DNA from: Humibacter ginsenosidimutans
GTDB taxonomy: Bacteria; Actinomycetota; Actinomycetes; Actinomycetales; Microbacteriaceae
Direction of reading: 5' to 3'
Assembly: GCF_007859675.1 (NCBI RefSeq)
Contig: NZ_CP042305.1
Location: 1,054,001 to 1,118,000 of the forward strand
DNA: 64,000 nt
Made by a program: the position numbers and the translations under genes. The notes beneath the pieces are model-generated. The model did no database searches. It was not told where the DNA came from and saw only the letters and a program-made list of their open reading frames with translations. Shown piece by piece: positions 31,375 through 38,637 of this stretch (positions within the stretch are counted from its first letter, which is position 1; each line of letters opens with the position of its first letter).

Positions 31375-32478
31375 TCAGGAACTCCCGAAGGCCGAGAAGG
31401 CCTTCGTGTACGCCCACGGGGCCTGTTCGACGCCGGAGCAGGTCGTCTGGTTCACCGCTCCGGGGCATCCGCCGTTGTCGCGCTGCAGATCGCGGAAGCC
31501 CAGCGTCTGCACTCCCTTGCCCCGCGCCCAATTCACGAGGCCGGCGGCCTGTCGGAGGGTGAACGTCTCGTGCGCTCCCACCTCGTCGATGCCGATCATC
31601 TCGACGATGCCGACGGCGCCCCAGAGCCGCTCGTCCGATGCATCCGGCAGAATCGTCTGCTTCAGTTGGGCCGTCAGGGCGCTCGCGGCATCCTCGGTGT
31701 CGGCGAGCATGTCGTGATCATCACCGTCGCCCCAATCGAAGGTGAGGATGTCGACAGAGGAGATGACAGCACCGTGCTTCGCCGCCGAGGAGAGCACGGT
31801 CAGAGCGTCCTCCGCGAGACCGTGACGCGTGGTCGGCAGCGTGTAGCTGAACGACACCGACCAGTCATGGGCTTTGCCCCACGCCTCGGTCTCCGCGATG
31901 GCCTTGTTGCGACGGTCGATTCCCGTGCGGTTCGTGAGGGACTCCCCTTCGACGTCGAGATTGATGCGGTGCACCTTGTAGACGGCGAACACGTTCTCGA
32001 AGGCCAACGCGATCTGGTGCACGTCTGTACAGCTGTCGGCGAGGTCCGTGTGCGTCGCCGCCGCGTCGCGTCCGCCGAACGACGGGATGAGCTCGCCACC
32101 GTTCTTGCGCAGACGGTTCAGCTCTGCGCCGTGCACGTCGGCGGTGACCGGGCTGCTCTCATCGCCCGACCAATATGGGGTGCACGAGCCGCGGGATTCC
32201 GTCTGCAGAGCACCGACGGTGATGACATCGGCGTGGGCCTTCAGCGCGAGATCCGCCAGATCGCCAGACGATGCCACGTCGACGTACGGCGCGGCGAAGT
32301 GCGGGGCGAGCGGGGCGCCGTCGCGCACCGCCACCGAAGAGCCGGACTCCGCCTGCCTCGGGTCGGGCTCCCCCGCGAACGCTCCGGTGCCGGCGATCCG
32401 GGCGATGAGCACGACACCGATCACGACGCAGACGGCGATGACGGCGAGCGACGACACGATGACGATGACGCGCTTCAA
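31375..32478 (-). CDS. GH18-like protein, membrane-anchored paralogue
   Basis: 367 residues. The N-terminus (MKRVIVIVSSLAVIAVCVVIG) is a long uncleaved-looking hydrophobic anchor rather than the cleavable signal of its neighbour. The rest aligns along its length with the 30120-31214 product (SGDLADL, ESRGSCTPYWSGD, GELIPSFGGRDAA, SCTDVHQIALA, RDNGGCPG). In the motif VHRINLDVEGES the second Asp of GH18 is Asn (N173) while D175 and E177 are kept, so activity may be altered. Tandem duplication with divergence. Confidence 0.82.
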   Translation of the reverse strand: MKRVIVIVSSLAVIAVCVVIGVVLIARIAGTGAFAGEPDPRQAESGSSVAVRDGAPLAPHFAAPYVDVASSGDLADLALKAHADVITVGALQTESRGSCTPYWSGDESSPVTADVHGAELNRLRKNGGELIPSFGGRDAAATHTDLADSCTDVHQIALAFENVFAVYKVHRINLDVEGESLTNRTGIDRRNKAIAETEAWGKAHDWSVSFSYTLPTTRHGLAEDALTVLSSAAKHGAVISSVDILTFDWGDGDDHDMLADTEDAASALTAQLKQTILPDASDERLWGAVGIVEMIGIDEVGAHETFTLRQAAGLVNWARGKGVQTLGFRDLQRDNGGCPGAVNQTTCSGVEQAPWAYTKAFSAFGSS

Positions 32479-32546
32479 GGAATCCCCTCGGATCGATGAC
32501 GGGCAGATGAATGAGCCGGACGCAGAAGCTGGGCGACGCCTTTTTA

Positions 32547-32561
32547 GTTAGGATGCCTAAC
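32547..32561. promoter_or_regulatory. Palindromic operator upstream of the second GH18-like gene
   Basis: GTTAGGATGCCTAAC, perfect 6-bp arms around ATG, followed by AAACG. It sits 69 bp upstream of the start at 32478 and shares TTAG...CTAACAAAC with the site at 31287-31305. Probably the same regulator binds both. Confidence 0.6.
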
Positions 32562-32741
32562 AAACGTCGGCCATCCAGCCTATCGAGCCCGAGGCACGAG
32601 CAGCAACGCGAGGGCCGCTCGATTCGCTCGGCGAGGAAGACGGCGCTGACGATACGGCGATGAGGGCGTTCGATTCGCCAACCGCCTCGACGGGATGCTA
32701 GTGTGGTGCCTCGGTTCGGAACTCGTTTCGGGCCGAAGAAC

Positions 32742-32814
32742 GCACCTCTAGCTCAATCGGCAGAGCAACTGACTCTTAATCAGTGGGTTCAGGGTTCAAG
32801 TCCCTGGGGGTGCA
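32742..32814 (+). tRNA. tRNA-Lys (anticodon CUU), prophage attachment site
   Basis: 73-nt cloverleaf: acceptor GCACCTC paired with GGGGTGC, anticodon loop CTCTTAA (CUU), T-arm with GGTTCAAGTCC, discriminator A. The last 37 nt lie in the 38-bp core shared with attR, so integration rebuilds a functional gene. The sequence after the discriminator is now CAAC from the phage, whereas attR keeps CCA, so the uninterrupted chromosome encoded CCA. Confidence 0.96.
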
Positions 32815-33054
32815 CAACTCAGCGAAGGCCACGCCGAAGAATTCGGCGGCGGCCGCCACCTCATCAAGCGACCAGCCGCGCTTGCCACGCAGCTTTCGTC
32901 CAAGAGCGCTCTGCTCGAGTCCAAGCACATCGCCCATCTGCGCCTGCGTCATGTGGCGATCCCACATGAGCATGTGCACGTTGCGGCCGACCACGATATC
33001 CATCGAGTCGCGTGATGGCGCTGGCTTCTGCTGCTGCATCGTCATATCCGTCAC
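32776..33054 (-). CDS. rep: Phage repressor, prophage form, ending inside tRNA-Lys
   Basis: 92 residues from a GTG at 33052-33054; in-frame ATGs at 33045 and 33039 are alternatives. The helix-turn-helix TQAQMGDVLGLEQSALGRKL followed by GKRGWSLDEVAAAAEFFGV is XRE/lambda-repressor-like. The final residues CTPRDLNPEPTD are encoded by the attachment core and the TAA stop (32776-32778) completes in host tRNA sequence. In the excised circle the frame continues through attP into 49981-50060, adding SSKASAVVTPIDFAFELRAS and RNGDAA, for 118 residues. Divergent from the gene at 33135, with repeated CGGTCA words between. Repressor role is inferred from fold and position. Confidence 0.85.
   Translation of the reverse strand: MTDMTMQQQKPAPSRDSMDIVVGRNVHMLMWDRHMTQAQMGDVLGLEQSALGRKLRGKRGWSLDEVAAAAEFFGVAFAELCTPRDLNPEPTD
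32778..32815. repeat. attL core (38 bp)
   Basis: Identical to 50061-50098. Covers the anticodon-stem 3' half, variable and T arms and acceptor 3' strand of tRNA-Lys. It also encodes the last residues (CTPRDLNPEPTD) of the prophage-form repressor on the minus strand. Confidence 0.95.
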
Positions 33055-33058
33055 TATA

Positions 33059-33132
33059 CGGTCAATTCGGTCAAACGGGTCGAAACTCGTGTCGACGTTC
33101 GTCTAATCGGTCATTTTGGCATACTGTATGCC
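33059..33132. promoter_or_regulatory. Divergent control region of the prophage
   Basis: CGGTCA repeats at 33059-33064, 33068-33073 and 33108-33113 (a related CGGGTC at 33076), and a perfect 15-bp palindrome GGCATACTGTATGCC at 33118-33132 ending 2 bp before the ATG of the rightward gene. These are candidate operators for the repressor and for the Cro/excisionase-like protein. TTTGGCATA within it recurs upstream of the portal gene. Confidence 0.6.
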
Positions 33133-33134
33133 GC

Positions 33135-33323
33135 ATGGACACAGACACTCCCTCATCGGCGTACCTCACGCCAGGCGAGGCGACCAAGCTGCTGCCCGTC
33201 GGTACGAAGACCCTTAGCCGCCTCGCTGAGACGGGGCAGATCAGGTTCATTCGCCTCGGCGAACGCGGCCACCGTCGCTACCTGCGCGAAGACGTCGAGA
33301 AGATCGCAGGGCGTGCATCGTGA
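33135..33323 (+). CDS. Excisionase/Cro-like helix-turn-helix protein
   Basis: 62 residues (MDTDTPSSAYLTPGEATKLL). MerR-like winged helix of the excisionase type: YLTPGEATKLLPVGTKTLSRL then IRFIRLGERGHRRYLREDVEKI. First rightward gene, divergent from rep, so it could be the Cro counterpart, the directionality factor or both. No clear Shine-Dalgarno sequence; the palindrome abuts the ATG, so the transcript may be leaderless. Confidence 0.8.
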   Translation: MDTDTPSSAYLTPGEATKLLPVGTKTLSRLAETGQIRFIRLGERGHRRYLREDVEKIAGRAS

Positions 33324-33346
33324 TCCACCACTCAAAGGAGATCGAC

Positions 33347-34264
33347 ATGCCCGCACCCATCATTGACACCATCACGCTCGATCGCGGCGCCCACAGCTCC
33401 CCGGATTCGGGCACGTGCCTGCTCGAGGCGGCGAGCTTCGTTGCCGGCGAGCGTTTCAGCGATCAGCCGAAATGCGTCAGTCCCGTGCTCGGCGCGTTCG
33501 GCCGCAACCTGAACGACGTGCTCGACGACGAGACGCGTCAGCAGCTGCGCCCGTTCATCGAGCGCTTGCTGAACACGGCCGGTGATTCGGTTGCCGACGA
33601 GCGACGCTCGTACATGGCGCTCGATTGGCTCATCCGTGTCTACCTTCCGACCTGGCTCAAGCTGGGCGGCATCGACGAGGAAGCGATCGAGCTGGAAGAC
33701 CTTCCAGCGATCGTCAACTACACGACCGCGGAGCAAGCCGGCCCGATCGTGCGCCGAGCACAGAAGAAAGCGGCTGCCGTGTGGGATGCCGCGGGGGATG
33801 CCGCGGGGGATGCCGCGGGGGATGCCGCGAGGGATGCCGCGTGGGCTGCCGCGGGGGATGCCGTGTGGGATGCCGCGGGGGATGCCGCGTGGGCTGCCGC
33901 GAGGGATGCCGCGTGGGATGCCGCGTGGGCTGCCGCGTGGGCTGCCGCGAGGGCTGCCGCGTGGGCTGCCGCGAGGGATGCCGCGTGGGCTGCCGCGGGG
34001 GATGCCGCGAGGGATGCCGCGAGGGATGCCGTGTGGGATGCCGCGGGGGATGCCGCGTGGGCTGCCGCGAGGGATGCCGCGTGGGATGCCGCGTGGGATG
34101 CCGCGAGGGCTGCCGCGTGGGCTGCCGCGAGGGATGCCGCGTGGGCTGCCGCGGGGGATGCCGCGAGGGATGCCGCGAGGGATGTTCTCAAGCCGACTGT
34201 CGTCGAGCTGCAAGCGTCCGCAATCAGCCTCTTCGACCGCATGATCGATGCCGAGGCGGCGTAA
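33347..34264 (+). CDS. Phage protein with conserved N-terminal domain and Ala-rich tetrapeptide repeats
   Basis: 305 residues from the ATG at 33347, with AAAGGAG six bases upstream (a GTG at 33320 is also in frame). The N-terminal 140 residues ([37 protein letters not shown]) belong to a family I recall from actinobacterial genomes and phages with no assigned function. Residues about 146-279 are 33 consecutive tetrapeptides of the form [G/R/W][D/A]AA, then a short tail ([20 protein letters not shown]). The repeats should form a long alpha-helix with an alternating Trp/Arg/Asp face. Early-region position suggests a host-takeover or regulatory role (inference only). Confidence 0.85.
   Translation: MPAPIIDTITLDRGAHSSPDSGTCLLEAASFVAGERFSDQPKCVSPVLGAFGRNLNDVLDDETRQQLRPFIERLLNTAGDSVADERRSYMALDWLIRVYLPTWLKLGGIDEEAIELEDLPAIVNYTTAEQAGPIVRRAQKKAAAVWDAAGDAAGDAAGDAARDAAWAAAGDAVWDAAGDAAWAAARDAAWDAAWAAAWAAARAAAWAAARDAAWAAAGDAARDAARDAVWDAAGDAAWAAARDAAWDAAWDAARAAAWAAARDAAWAAAGDAARDAARDVLKPTVVELQASAISLFDRMIDAEAA
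33782..34177. repeat. 33 tandem copies of a 12-bp coding repeat
   Basis: Each unit reads [T/G/A]GG G[A/C]T GCC GCG (two units have GTG for GCG), so variation is confined almost entirely to two positions per unit. A higher-order copy is visible: units 15-20 recur as units 28-33. This implies expansion by slippage or unequal exchange within the gene. Confidence 0.9.
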
Positions 34265-34270
34265 CGCACC

Positions 34271-34720
34271 ATGAGCGTCGAGTCCATCGCGATCGCCCTT
34301 CACCACTCGCAGGCGAAGGGCACTGCGAAGATCGTGCTGCTCGGTATCGCGAACCATGATGGCGACGGCGGTGCATGGCCGTCCGTCGCCACCCTGGCGC
34401 GCTACGCCGGCGTCGACCTTCGCAACGCTCAACGAGCTATCGAGAAGCTCGTCGACCTGGGTGAGATCCGTGTCGGCTATCAGATGGGCGGCACGGCTCG
34501 CACGCCCGCTCACCTGCGGCCTAACCTCTACGTCTTCAGCCTCGCCTGCCCGTCTTACTGCGACCGTTCCGCGCGGCACCGTGACATCCGCAAGCCGCTC
34601 TTCGAATACGCTCCCGAGCCCGATGCCCTCAACTTGTCCACAGGGGTGGCGGTGGCGCCACCGGGTGGCGGCAGCGCCACCGGGGGGGATGGCGGCAGCG
34701 CCACCCGAACCATCCTTTAA
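34271..34720 (+). CDS. Winged-helix phage protein (possible replication initiator or regulator)
   Basis: 149 residues (MSVESIAIALHHSQAKGTAK). An N-terminal winged helix, AWPSVATLARYAGVDLRNAQ then AIEKLVDLGEIRV, resembles phage replication initiators and GntR-like helix-turn-helix proteins. The C-terminus is Gly/Ser/Ala-rich. With no other replication gene visible in the prophage, this is the best candidate for initiation. It follows the repeat-protein gene by 6 bp. Confidence 0.75.
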   Translation: MSVESIAIALHHSQAKGTAKIVLLGIANHDGDGGAWPSVATLARYAGVDLRNAQRAIEKLVDLGEIRVGYQMGGTARTPAHLRPNLYVFSLACPSYCDRSARHRDIRKPLFEYAPEPDALNLSTGVAVAPPGGGSATGGDGGSATRTIL

Positions 34721-34760
34721 CTCCTACCAAGACTCAGAGAAGAAAGCTCTAGACGTTAAC

Positions 34761-34853
34761 GTGCGCGCGGGCGCGCACGGAGCGTGTGGCCACCCGCTTA
34801 TCGATGAGCGCCACTGCGCCTTCGGGTGTCTGCCTGAGCTGGTGCTCGCATGA
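34761..34853 (+). CDS. 30-residue Cys/His mini-protein
   Basis: GTG start at 34761; product includes HGACGHPLIDERHCAFGCLP, with three Cys and three His arranged like a small zinc finger. Its TGA overlaps the next ATG (ATGA at 34850-34853), the same coupling used along this operon, which supports it as real despite its size. Confidence 0.6.
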   Translation: MRAGAHGACGHPLIDERHCAFGCLPELVLA

Positions 34854-34990
34854 GCCGTCGCCGACGCTCGACCTATCGTCCGCGCGAATGGAGCACGGCG
34901 GCAGCCGTCTGCTTCGTCATCTCTCTGACCGCCCTCGCCGTGATCATCGACACGGCTCTTCTGCTCGGAACGAGGTACCCAGCATGGTGA
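34850..34990 (+). CDS. 46-residue single-pass membrane protein
   Basis: MSRRRRSTYRPREWSTAAAV, then a hydrophobic helix (VCFVISLTALAVIIDTALLL) and a short tail ending in PAW. Basic N-terminus suggests inside orientation. Overlaps both neighbours (ATGA before, 7 bases with the next gene). Confidence 0.65.
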   Translation: MSRRRRSTYRPREWSTAAAVCFVISLTALAVIIDTALLLGTRYPAW

Positions 34991-35241
34991 CAACCCGAAT
35001 CATTGAGCCTGACGTGTGCTCCAAGCTCCGACGCTTCGCGGGCCACTTCCGCGACTACGCGCAGCAATGCACCACCCAGACGCTCGCTCACGAGTGTGCT
35101 CGAGTCGCTGCCCAGCTCACGTTCATGGCCGACCTGGCATCTGCCGGCGAGCGTCAGCTCGAAGCCGAAGCCTGGGCGGACGCGGCCTACCTCACACAGC
35201 GCCGCATCGAGCGCGCACTCGGGATCGGAACGGCGCTGTGA
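34984..35241 (+). CDS. Small helical phage protein
   Basis: 85 residues (MVTTRIIEPDVCSKLRRFAG). Mostly helical, with a paired segment CARVAAQLTFMADLASAGER; no recognised domain. Coupled by overlap to the genes on both sides (GTGA with the following ORF). Function unknown. Confidence 0.7.
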   Translation: MVTTRIIEPDVCSKLRRFAGHFRDYAQQCTTQTLAHECARVAAQLTFMADLASAGERQLEAEAWADAAYLTQRRIERALGIGTAL

Positions 35242-35336
35242 TCATCCTCGACCCGGTGACCGGCATCGTCCTGGCCATCACGCTCTGGGCGGCGTGGATC
35301 GTGCTCATCGTGCGATCGAGACGAGGCCGCCGATGA
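35238..35336 (+). CDS. 32-residue single-pass membrane peptide
   Basis: GTG start at 35238, overlapping the previous stop. One hydrophobic helix (VTGIVLAITLWAAWIVLIV) followed by a basic tail RSRRGRR. Its TGA overlaps the ATG of the HNH gene. Function unknown; the size resembles small phage membrane modulators. Confidence 0.6.
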   Translation: MIILDPVTGIVLAITLWAAWIVLIVRSRRGRR

Positions 35337-35647
35337 GTCAACACCATAAGGCCGCGAAGTGGTCGACCACCTCTCGTAAGCTCCGCGCGCGCATGCAACC
35401 CACCATCGACGCAGGCTCAGCCGTGTGCTGGCGCTGCCGCGGTCTCATCGTGCCAGGCACGAAGTGGGACGTGGGACACGTCGAGGATGCCTCCGGTCGA
35501 TGGACTGGACGTTACGCGCCCGAACATGCGCTCAAGCGTGACTGCCCGATGGGCGGCAACCGCTCGGCCGGTGGACGCAAGGGCGCATCACTCACCAACC
35601 ATCGGCGCACACCGCGCCCGAGCGACAAGAGACTGCCGAGCTGGTGA
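35333..35647 (+). CDS. HNH endonuclease-like protein
   Basis: 104 residues from the ATG at 35333. CWRCRGLIVPGTKWDVGHVE and PEHALKRDCPMGGNRSAGG give the Cys pair and His residues of an HNH-type nuclease. A small HNH gene immediately before terminase is standard in HK97-like phages and takes part in packaging. The stop overlaps the terminase GTG (GTGA). Confidence 0.78.
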   Translation: MSQHHKAAKWSTTSRKLRARMQPTIDAGSAVCWRCRGLIVPGTKWDVGHVEDASGRWTGRYAPEHALKRDCPMGGNRSAGGRKGASLTNHRRTPRPSDKRLPSW

Positions 35648-37485
35648 GCGCCGTCCCCGATGCCGACGCCGCACCGCTCTGCGCCTGCGGCAAGCCCGTC
35701 TGGATCATCAAGACCGGCGAGTGCCGCACGTGCTATCGACGCCGCTACTACCGCGAGCACCGCGCAGCAGTAGACCCGACTCCGGGCCCCACACTCTTCG
35801 ACGACGCCGCCGTGCTCGAGCACCTCCCACTGCCGGCGCCGGTCACCAAGGACGAGAGTCCGAGCACGAAGCGCGCGCGCCCGACCGCATCGAAGCGATC
35901 GACCACGCCGCGGCGCCGCGCGACCTCGACCGATGCCGCAGTTTCTGAAACGGCCTTACAACCCCCGCCCGTTGGCAGCACACTTTTTACCCAGATCAGC
36001 ACGGATAACTGGGAAGAAACACGCGATCAAGTGCTAGCGCCGCAGAAGCTCACGGAGCTCGCCGGATCGGACCAAGACCGCGCGGCGTTCATTCGGGGAG
36101 GCGAGCTGCTGAGGCTCTGGGGACCACGCAAACTGCCGAACGGCATCGTGGTCCCGTCCATGCTGCTGATGCACGACATGCTCGCGGCCGGGCGTCCGAA
36201 TAACGCCGCTCTGAAGCCGCGCCGATCGACCAAGAGCACGGGGGCCATCGTGGAAGCGCTCGGCCGAGCCGGGACCCGCGAGGACTTCCGCGCCGTCGTG
36301 TTCACCTCGACCAGCGGAAAAGCAGGCCGGTCCCGTTTTCTCAGGGATGTCGCGCCGAACATCGAGCGGCTCTACCCCGACCCGCGAACAGACCCGGTGT
36401 ACCTGAGGAAAGCCGCCGGCCAGGAAGCCGTTCTGTTCCGCGAGACGAACAGCTTCGTCGCGTGGGCATCCACGGTGGACGACCTCCGAGGTGAAGCATT
36501 CGACTTCGTGATCATCGATGAGGCCGGAGAGCCCGAGCGCGACAAAGCGGAGGAGATCCTCGCATCCGCCATGCCGACCATCGACACTCGGCCCGGCGCC
36601 CAAATCGTCGCCGTCGGGACAGGAGGCCGATACCTCTCCGGCAACCTGCTCTGGGAATGGCTCGAACGCCCGGACACCGGAGTCATCCGCTACGCGGCAC
36701 CGCAGTACACCACCGAAGAGGAGCTCTCCGCGTGGGAGCCCGACGACGAACACCCAGCCGGGCACGTGCGCGAGCTTGTCGAGCTCACGCATCCCGGCCT
36801 GAAGGCCGGCCTCACCACGCTCGAAAACATCTACTCGAACTACGTGACACTCGATCGCGAGAAGTTCGCCGCCGAGTACCTCGGCATCTTCCGCGACCCC
36901 GCGGGCGGGGGCGGTCTCATCAACCTCGAGCGATGGAACAGCCTCTTCGACCCCGATGAGGAACTGCCGGAGCCGCCGTCCCGTTTCTCGATGGCCATCG
37001 CCGTGCACCCTGACCAGACGTGTGCCGCGATCGTCGGCGCTTGGCGCGACGAGAAGGGCACGGCATGCCTGCTGGTGCTCGACCACCGGAACGGCGTCGA
37101 TTGGGTCGCCGATCGGGCTGTCGCGCTCTCCCGCAAATACCGGGCCGAAATCGCGCACGACACCCAAGGACCCGTGATGGTCGAGGCCGAATGGATGCAA
37201 CGGCAAAGCCCACGCCCGCGCCTGCGTCCATTCTCGTGGCCGATGGTGCGAACCGCGTCAGCCGGGATCGTGAAAGCCATCGACCAAAGCCAAGTGCACC
37301 ACTGGAACCAGGAGCCGTTGAACGCGGCAGCAACCGTCGTCGTCAAGCGTCTCTCCGGCCCATCGAACTGGGCGCTCGGCCGGCGCGAACGCGAGGACGA
37401 CATCACCGCACTCGAAGCCGCCGCGATGGCGCTGCACGCCTTCGACCAAGGACGACCACGCTTCACAGGAACCGTTTTCGTGTGA
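35644..37485 (+). CDS. terL: Terminase large subunit with N-terminal zinc-ribbon-like extension
   Basis: 613 residues from a GTG at 35644. Residues 12-30 (CACGKPVWIIKTGECRTC) form a CxC...CxxC zinc-ribbon-like element joined by a disordered linker to the terminase proper. ATPase: P-loop region KPRRSTKSTGAIVEAL, which departs from the GxxGKS/T consensus, and Walker B FDFVIIDEAGE. The C-terminal RNase-H-like nuclease domain begins about residue 440 (SMAIAVHPDQTC...). Packages DNA into proheads together with the HNH protein and portal. No separate small subunit is seen; the N-terminal extension might serve that role (inference). Confidence 0.88.
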   Translation: MSAVPDADAAPLCACGKPVWIIKTGECRTCYRRRYYREHRAAVDPTPGPTLFDDAAVLEHLPLPAPVTKDESPSTKRARPTASKRSTTPRRRATSTDAAVSETALQPPPVGSTLFTQISTDNWEETRDQVLAPQKLTELAGSDQDRAAFIRGGELLRLWGPRKLPNGIVVPSMLLMHDMLAAGRPNNAALKPRRSTKSTGAIVEALGRAGTREDFRAVVFTSTSGKAGRSRFLRDVAPNIERLYPDPRTDPVYLRKAAGQEAVLFRETNSFVAWASTVDDLRGEAFDFVIIDEAGEPERDKAEEILASAMPTIDTRPGAQIVAVGTGGRYLSGNLLWEWLERPDTGVIRYAAPQYTTEEELSAWEPDDEHPAGHVRELVELTHPGLKAGLTTLENIYSNYVTLDREKFAAEYLGIFRDPAGGGGLINLERWNSLFDPDEELPEPPSRFSMAIAVHPDQTCAAIVGAWRDEKGTACLLVLDHRNGVDWVADRAVALSRKYRAEIAHDTQGPVMVEAEWMQRQSPRPRLRPFSWPMVRTASAGIVKAIDQSQVHHWNQEPLNAAATVVVKRLSGPSNWALGRREREDDITALEAAAMALHAFDQGRPRFTGTVFV

Positions 37486-37490
37486 CACGC

Positions 37491-37506
37491 CGACCTAATT
37501 AGGTCG
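37491..37506. promoter_or_regulatory. 16-bp perfect palindrome before the portal gene
   Basis: CGACCTAATTAGGTCG, perfect over 16 bp, lies 5 bp after the terminase stop and 18 bp before the portal ATG. TTTGGCATA follows at 37508-37516. Likely an operator or promoter element for the structural operon; a terminator is less likely because no T-run follows. Confidence 0.5.
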
Positions 37507-37524
37507 CTTTGGCATATTTCTGCA

Positions 37525-38637
37525 ATGATCAACCTCGATCAGGGGGTGCTCACGGTGGGACTGCTGAATTGGCTCGGCTTCGGCCTCGTGCCTTCAGCGG
37601 TCCCACCGCTCCAGATCGCGGCATGGGACGCGCCCGCCAACAACCTGGCCCCGGTGATGTTGCTGGAAGACCTGTTCGGCGATGAGGTTCCAAGCGACCA
37701 GATGCCCGTCAGCCGTCCCGAGGCCCTGACAATTCCGTCCGTCTCCGCGGGATATGCGACGCTCGTGAGCGCGTTCGGCAACCTCCAACTCTCCGCGAAG
37801 CGGAACGGCACCACGGCGGTGAAGCAGCCAACCTGGCTGACGCAGACCGGCAAAGGTCAGCAGCCTTGGTACCTGCGCAACAGTCGCACCCTGGCCGACT
37901 TCATGTTCCTCGGCTTCAGTCTGTGGCAGTGCACCCGTGGTGCCGACACGTTCCCGCTGAACGCCTGGCACGTCCCCTACGGCAAATGGACGTGGGACGA
38001 CGACGGCACCATCCTCATCGACGAGCAGCCGGTGCCCGCCGAGACCGTCATCCTGTTCGAGTCGATGCTGCCCGGCCTGCTGAATACCGGCACCCGCACC
38101 CTGCGCCAGGCTCTCGAGTTCGAGCACACCGTCGCCGAACGCGCTCGCGTCTCCGTCCCGCTCACGAAGCTCGTCAACAAAGGCGACACCGAACCCGATC
38201 AGCGCGAGATGACCACGCTTCTCACCGGCTACAAGCAGGCTCGGCAATCGCGGGACGGGTCGACGGTCGCCTACGTGCCTTCCGGTTTCGACCTCGTGAC
38301 AGAAGGCGAGCCTGCCGGTCAATGGCTGCTCGACGCGCGCAACGCCGTCGCTGCTGACGTGGCGAAGCACATCGGGGTGCCGGCATCCCGTCTCGGATCG
38401 ACCAGCGCCATCGACTCGCTCACCTACAGCACCGAGCTTGGCCAGTTCACCGACCTGCTCACGCAGACCGCGCACTACTACCTCGACCCGATCGAGGCGC
38501 GGCTGTCGATGGGCGACGTGACCCCGAACGGTCAGACCGTCGAGTTCGACAAGACCCCGCTCGACAAGGCGCTCGACCCCACGGTGCCGCTCGCGCCACC
38601 GACGAAGGAAGGACCAGCAGATGCCGAACTCAAGTAA
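37525..38637 (+). CDS. Portal protein
   Basis: 370 residues from the ATG at 37525; a GTG at 37546 is a possible alternative. HK97-like portal of small size, placed between terminase and protease-capsid. Segments such as YLRNSRTLADFMFLGFSLW, AWHVPYGKWTWD and GVPASRLGSTSAIDSLTYST fit the family. Forms the dodecameric channel at one prohead vertex. Confidence 0.85.
   Translation: MINLDQGVLTVGLLNWLGFGLVPSAVPPLQIAAWDAPANNLAPVMLLEDLFGDEVPSDQMPVSRPEALTIPSVSAGYATLVSAFGNLQLSAKRNGTTAVKQPTWLTQTGKGQQPWYLRNSRTLADFMFLGFSLWQCTRGADTFPLNAWHVPYGKWTWDDDGTILIDEQPVPAETVILFESMLPGLLNTGTRTLRQALEFEHTVAERARVSVPLTKLVNKGDTEPDQREMTTLLTGYKQARQSRDGSTVAYVPSGFDLVTEGEPAGQWLLDARNAVAADVAKHIGVPASRLGSTSAIDSLTYSTELGQFTDLLTQTAHYYLDPIEARLSMGDVTPNGQTVEFDKTPLDKALDPTVPLAPPTKEGPADAELK

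Noticed and set aside
32562..32741. A gene or strong promoter between the GH18-like gene and tRNA-Lys
   Set aside because: No ORF with a ribosome site; possible -10-like words (GCTAGTGT) are too weak to call by eye.
33782..34177. CRISPR-like array
   Set aside because: Units are 12 bp with no spacers and stay in a reading frame; it is a coding tandem repeat. No CRISPR array or cas gene is seen in the window.
33332..34579. Minus-strand ORF rich in Pro-Arg-Gly repeats opposite the Ala-rich repeat gene
   Set aside because: Created by the 12-bp repeat on the other strand; the plus-strand frame has a ribosome site and a conserved N-terminal domain.
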